From Bacillota bacterium (GTDB lineage: Bacteria; Bacillota; Sulfobacillia; JAJZYS01; JAJYTV01), in NCBI GenBank assembly GCA_021810725.1, contig JAJZIE010000126.1, positions 1-7,016 on the forward strand: a stretch of 7,016 nucleotides of DNA, read 5' to 3'. Positions within the stretch are counted from its first letter, which is position 1, and every line of letters starts with the position of its first letter. The position numbers and the translations under genes are program-made. The notes below the pieces were generated by a model. It made no database searches and was not told the DNA's origin. It saw nothing but the letters and a program-made list of their open reading frames with translations. Of the stretch, positions 5,027-7,016 are shown one piece after another.

Positions 5027-5032
5027 ACGCGT

Positions 5033-6016
5033 ATGAAAAACAGTCAGGGTGCCAGCAGAACGCAGACACCGCATCTTGCGGTCCGGGCTCGGCAGCTTCG
5101 GCGGATGTTCCGCACCCGCCGCGGGGAGGTCACGGCTGTCGCAGGTGTGGACCTCTCCGTCCGCGGCGGCGAGATCTTCGGTCTCCTGGGTCCCAATGGC
5201 GCCGGAAAGTCCACCACGATGCGCATGCTCGTCACGCTGGTGCGCCCCACCTCCGGCGAAGCCGAGGTGGCAGGGTACGATATCACGCGCTACCCACAGG
5301 AAGTGCGACGCAGCATAGGCTATGTGCCTCAGGGAGGGTGCACTTTCCCTGCAGAGACAGGCCGGGACGAACTGATCGCGCAAGGGATGGCGTTCGGCCT
5401 CGGACGCGCGCGTGCCAAGCAGCGCGCGAGTGAACTCCTCGATCGGTTTCAGTTGGGGGAGGTGGCCGATCGTCGCATCGGCACGTGGTCAGGCGGGCAA
5501 AGACGCCGGCTCGACATCGCGATAGGCATGGTACAGCGTCCGGAAGTCCTCTTCCTTGACGAACCCACGACCGGCCTCGATCCTCAAAGCCGCGCGAACC
5601 TGTGGCAACAGATCCGTGCCCTCCGCGACGAAGGAACGGCGATCGTGCTGACGACGCACTACCTCGACGAGGCGGACGCTCTCTCGGACCATTTGGTGAT
5701 CATCGATCACGGTCGCGTCGTGGCGGCAGGCACTACGGACGATATGAAGCGATCAGTCAAAGATGATGTGGTATCCGTCGGCGTCGGCGGGCAGGTCTCA
5801 AATGGGCTGCAATTGGTCGAATCGATCGATCTGGTCCATTCCGTCACCGTCGACGACGGACTGATCCGTGCCCACGTCACCAACGGACGCGCAGCGGCGA
5901 TTGCGATACTGCGCGTCCTGGAAGAAGCCGGCTTCCCGTGCACGTCCCTGGAAGTTACGCAACCGACGCTCGATGACGTATTCCTGGCCACGACCGGCCG
6001 CTCGTTGCGCGACTAG
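5033..6016 (+). CDS. Daunorubicin-resistance-type ABC transporter ATP-binding protein (DrrA-like), 327 aa
   Basis: This is the ATPase subunit that powers a drug-efflux ABC-2 pump at the cytoplasmic membrane. All motifs are present: Walker A GPNGAGKST (residues 53-61), Q-loop Q100 in YVPQGG, signature WSGGQRRRLD (152-161, W replacing the usual L or Y), Walker B VLFLDEPTTGLDP (172-184) and H-loop H209 in TTHYLDEAD. The region after about 235 is the DrrA-type C-terminal extension, ending in PTLDDVFLATTGRSL (311-325), a hallmark of this subfamily. The frame is open upstream to 4535, but that part lies antisense to the repressor gene. The ATG at 5033 follows the predicted promoter directly and leaves only about 15 residues before the fold begins. 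The permease gene starts 14 bases after the stop, indicating an operon. Confidence 0.93.
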   Translation: MKNSQGASRTQTPHLAVRARQLRRMFRTRRGEVTAVAGVDLSVRGGEIFGLLGPNGAGKSTTMRMLVTLVRPTSGEAEVAGYDITRYPQEVRRSIGYVPQGGCTFPAETGRDELIAQGMAFGLGRARAKQRASELLDRFQLGEVADRRIGTWSGGQRRRLDIAIGMVQRPEVLFLDEPTTGLDPQSRANLWQQIRALRDEGTAIVLTTHYLDEADALSDHLVIIDHGRVVAAGTTDDMKRSVKDDVVSVGVGGQVSNGLQLVESIDLVHSVTVDDGLIRAHVTNGRAAAIAILRVLEEAGFPCTSLEVTQPTLDDVFLATTGRSLRD

Positions 6017-6030
6017 GGAGGAGACTGCAA

Positions 6031-6777
6031 GTGAAGTTCCTACACGACACTTGGTTCTGCTATCGTCGTGCGCTCCTTGAAAGGGTCCGCACGCCCATGT
6101 GGGTAGTCGTGAGTCTAGCACAACCATTGCTGTACCTCTTTCTTTTCGGCCCCCTACTGACGAACATCCACCTCCCGGGCGGAGCATACAACTTGTTCGT
6201 GCCTGGACTGCTTGTGCTTATGACGTACTTCGTTGCCGGCGGAGCTGGCTTCAGCGTCATTGAAGAGGCGAATGCGGGTGTGATCGAGCGCTTTCAGGTT
6301 ACACCTGTAGATCGCTCTGCACTGGTCTTCGGTCGCGCAGCGCGTGACGTTACGGCGCTCGTCCTGCAATCGCTGCTGCTTGTTGGTGTCGGCAGCCTCA
6401 TGGGTTTGCGTCCTGACGTTGCGGGAGTCGCACTCTCGCTGGTGCTCATTTCCATATTGGCGCTTGCGCTTTCCGCCCTATCGAACTCCGTCGGCCTTGC
6501 CATGCAGAACGGCAGCGCCTTCGCCGCAGTGTTCAACGGCCTCTCCATCCCGGTCCTGCTGTTGTCAGGTGTCCTCCTGCCCTTGTCGCTGGCTCCCGCA
6601 TGGCTGCAGGACGTCTCCGACGCCAACCCACTTCGCTACGCCGTGGACGCGGCCCGCAGCCTCATCGGCGGTCGTCTTACGTCGGCCGCTTCGTTAGACG
6701 GGTTTGCGGTGACCGCGGCTCTCGCGGTCTTCGCGGTCGCATTCGCAGTGCACTTCTTCCACCGCAGCATCGCATAG
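6031..6777 (+). CDS. ABC-2 type transporter permease (DrrB/NodJ-like), 248 aa
   Basis: The membrane subunit of the efflux pump. Six hydrophobic segments are visible at about residues 23-43, 55-76, 105-124, 130-152, 165-187 and 224-244, as expected for ABC-2 permeases. Between the second and third lies IEEANAGVIERFQVTPVDRS (77-96), the conserved cytoplasmic coupling stretch of the family, and near the end is NPLRYAVDAARSLIGG (199-214), another family hallmark. The GTG start at 6031 is chosen because AGGGAGGAG lies seven bases upstream, inside the 14-base gap after the ATPase stop. Length is typical of DrrB-like proteins. Substrate is not predictable from sequence; a hydrophobic drug or lipid-like molecule is most common. 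Regulation is shared with the ATPase gene through the divergent repressor. Confidence 0.92.
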   Translation: MKFLHDTWFCYRRALLERVRTPMWVVVSLAQPLLYLFLFGPLLTNIHLPGGAYNLFVPGLLVLMTYFVAGGAGFSVIEEANAGVIERFQVTPVDRSALVFGRAARDVTALVLQSLLLVGVGSLMGLRPDVAGVALSLVLISILALALSALSNSVGLAMQNGSAFAAVFNGLSIPVLLLSGVLLPLSLAPAWLQDVSDANPLRYAVDAARSLIGGRLTSAASLDGFAVTAALAVFAVAFAVHFFHRSIA

Positions 6778-6848
6778 GTGACGATTGTTGCCTCTTGCAC
6801 TCTGCTGGGCTGCCCGATTCGCGTTTCCAGTTCGCGTCCCACAGCCAC

Positions 6849-6868
6849 GGCGCCACTCAATCGGCGCC
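6849..6868. terminator. Hairpin between convergent permease and PIN-domain genes
   Basis: GGCGCC at 6849-6854 and again at 6863-6868 forms a 6-bp stem with an eight-base loop, midway between two convergent genes, where a shared bidirectional terminator is expected. No T-run is seen on either side, and GGCGCC is itself palindromic, so chance is possible. Confidence 0.35.
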
Positions 6869-6892
6869 CATCATCTGGCGCTCCCATCGAAC

Positions 6893-7016
6893 TCATCCCT
6901 TTGGGTCAGGCAGCACCGTGACACCAACAGCCCTCGCAACGTCGGCCGTCTGCCCGTCCAAAGACCAGAGTGGTGCTCTACTGTCCATGGCAAGCACAAC
7001 ATAGGCCGCGTCGTAA
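6893..7016 (-). CDS. PIN-domain ribonuclease, VapC-like (C-terminal 40 aa, partial)
   Basis: The frame enters from the right edge and stops at TGA (6893-6895), so only the last 40 residues are present: YDAAYVVLA, then RAPLWSLDGQTADVARAVG and VTVLPDPKG. This matches the end of PIN-domain toxins of VapC type. The Asp of YDA and the Asp of the S/T-x-D motif (SLD, residue 20 of the fragment) are the third and fourth acidic metal-binding positions of that family, which cleaves RNA with Mg2+. The spacing from YDA to the SLD motif and the final VTVLP strand also fit. A matching VapB antitoxin would lie outside the window, upstream of this gene. The call is a family match from a short fragment. Confidence 0.65.
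   Translation of the reverse strand, partial: YDAAYVVLAMDSRAPLWSLDGQTADVARAVGVTVLPDPKG

Noticed and set aside
4535..5032. N-terminal extension of the ABC ATPase frame back to 4535
   Set aside because: It lies antisense to the TetR-family gene and crosses its promoter. ABC ATPases of this type need no such extension, and the ATG at 5033 fits the promoter geometry.
6636..6896. Minus-strand 86-aa frame starting at the PIN gene stop (ATGA overlap)
   Set aside because: The overlap looks like coupling, but half the frame is antisense to the permease 3' end and the product resembles no family.

Overview
The window is bacterial, GC-rich (roughly 60% or more by eye) and gene-dense. It reads as a mobile element lying between chromosomal genes. 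The genes suggest no specific taxon. The drug-efflux ABC pair and what look like leaderless divergent promoters would suit Actinobacteria or another high-GC lineage such as Deinococcus or Chloroflexi. That placement is an inference.

Layout from left to right. (1) Bases 1-221, minus strand: the first 73 codons of a probable adenine-specific, type III-like DNA methyltransferase that runs off the left edge. (2) Bases 222-645: a non-coding gap. (3) Bases 646-3838 or 3994: a compact minus-strand operon that looks like a transposon without cargo. In transcription order it has a zinc-ribbon/HTH protein resembling DUF6431, a DDE transposase (459 aa, catalytic D166, D228, E264), an ExeA/TniB/IstB-type AAA+ ATPase (271 aa) joined to it by an ATGA overlap, and an unrecognised 98-aa protein with a very good Shine-Dalgarno site. 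A perfect 9-bp hairpin follows the last stop codon. (4) Bases 3839-4291: a gap holding the presumed right boundary of the element, a sequence resembling the 3' half of a glycine riboswitch, and a strong plus-strand hairpin with no gene upstream of it. (5) Bases 4292-6777: a drug-efflux locus, with a tetR-family repressor gene divergent from a DrrA-like ATPase gene and a DrrB-like permease gene. (6) Bases 6893-7016, minus strand: the last 40 codons of a probable PIN-domain (VapC-like) ribonuclease.

How the parts work together. The transposase and ATPase should form a Mu/Tn7/IS21-style pair, in which the ATPase chooses target DNA and activates the DDE enzyme. The zinc/HTH protein and the 98-aa protein are accessory candidates of unknown role. 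The TetR protein probably represses the divergent efflux pump until it binds a drug-like ligand. The methyltransferase and PIN fragments suggest a defence or toxin-antitoxin neighbourhood of the kind where mobile elements accumulate.

The most unusual points are the uncharacterised 98-aa operon member, the repeated ATGGC-type motifs and near-repeats flanking the element, the hairpin that carries the transposase ribosome-binding site in its loop, and the apparently orphaned riboswitch/terminator-like leader on the right flank. The exact ends of the element could not be fixed by eye.
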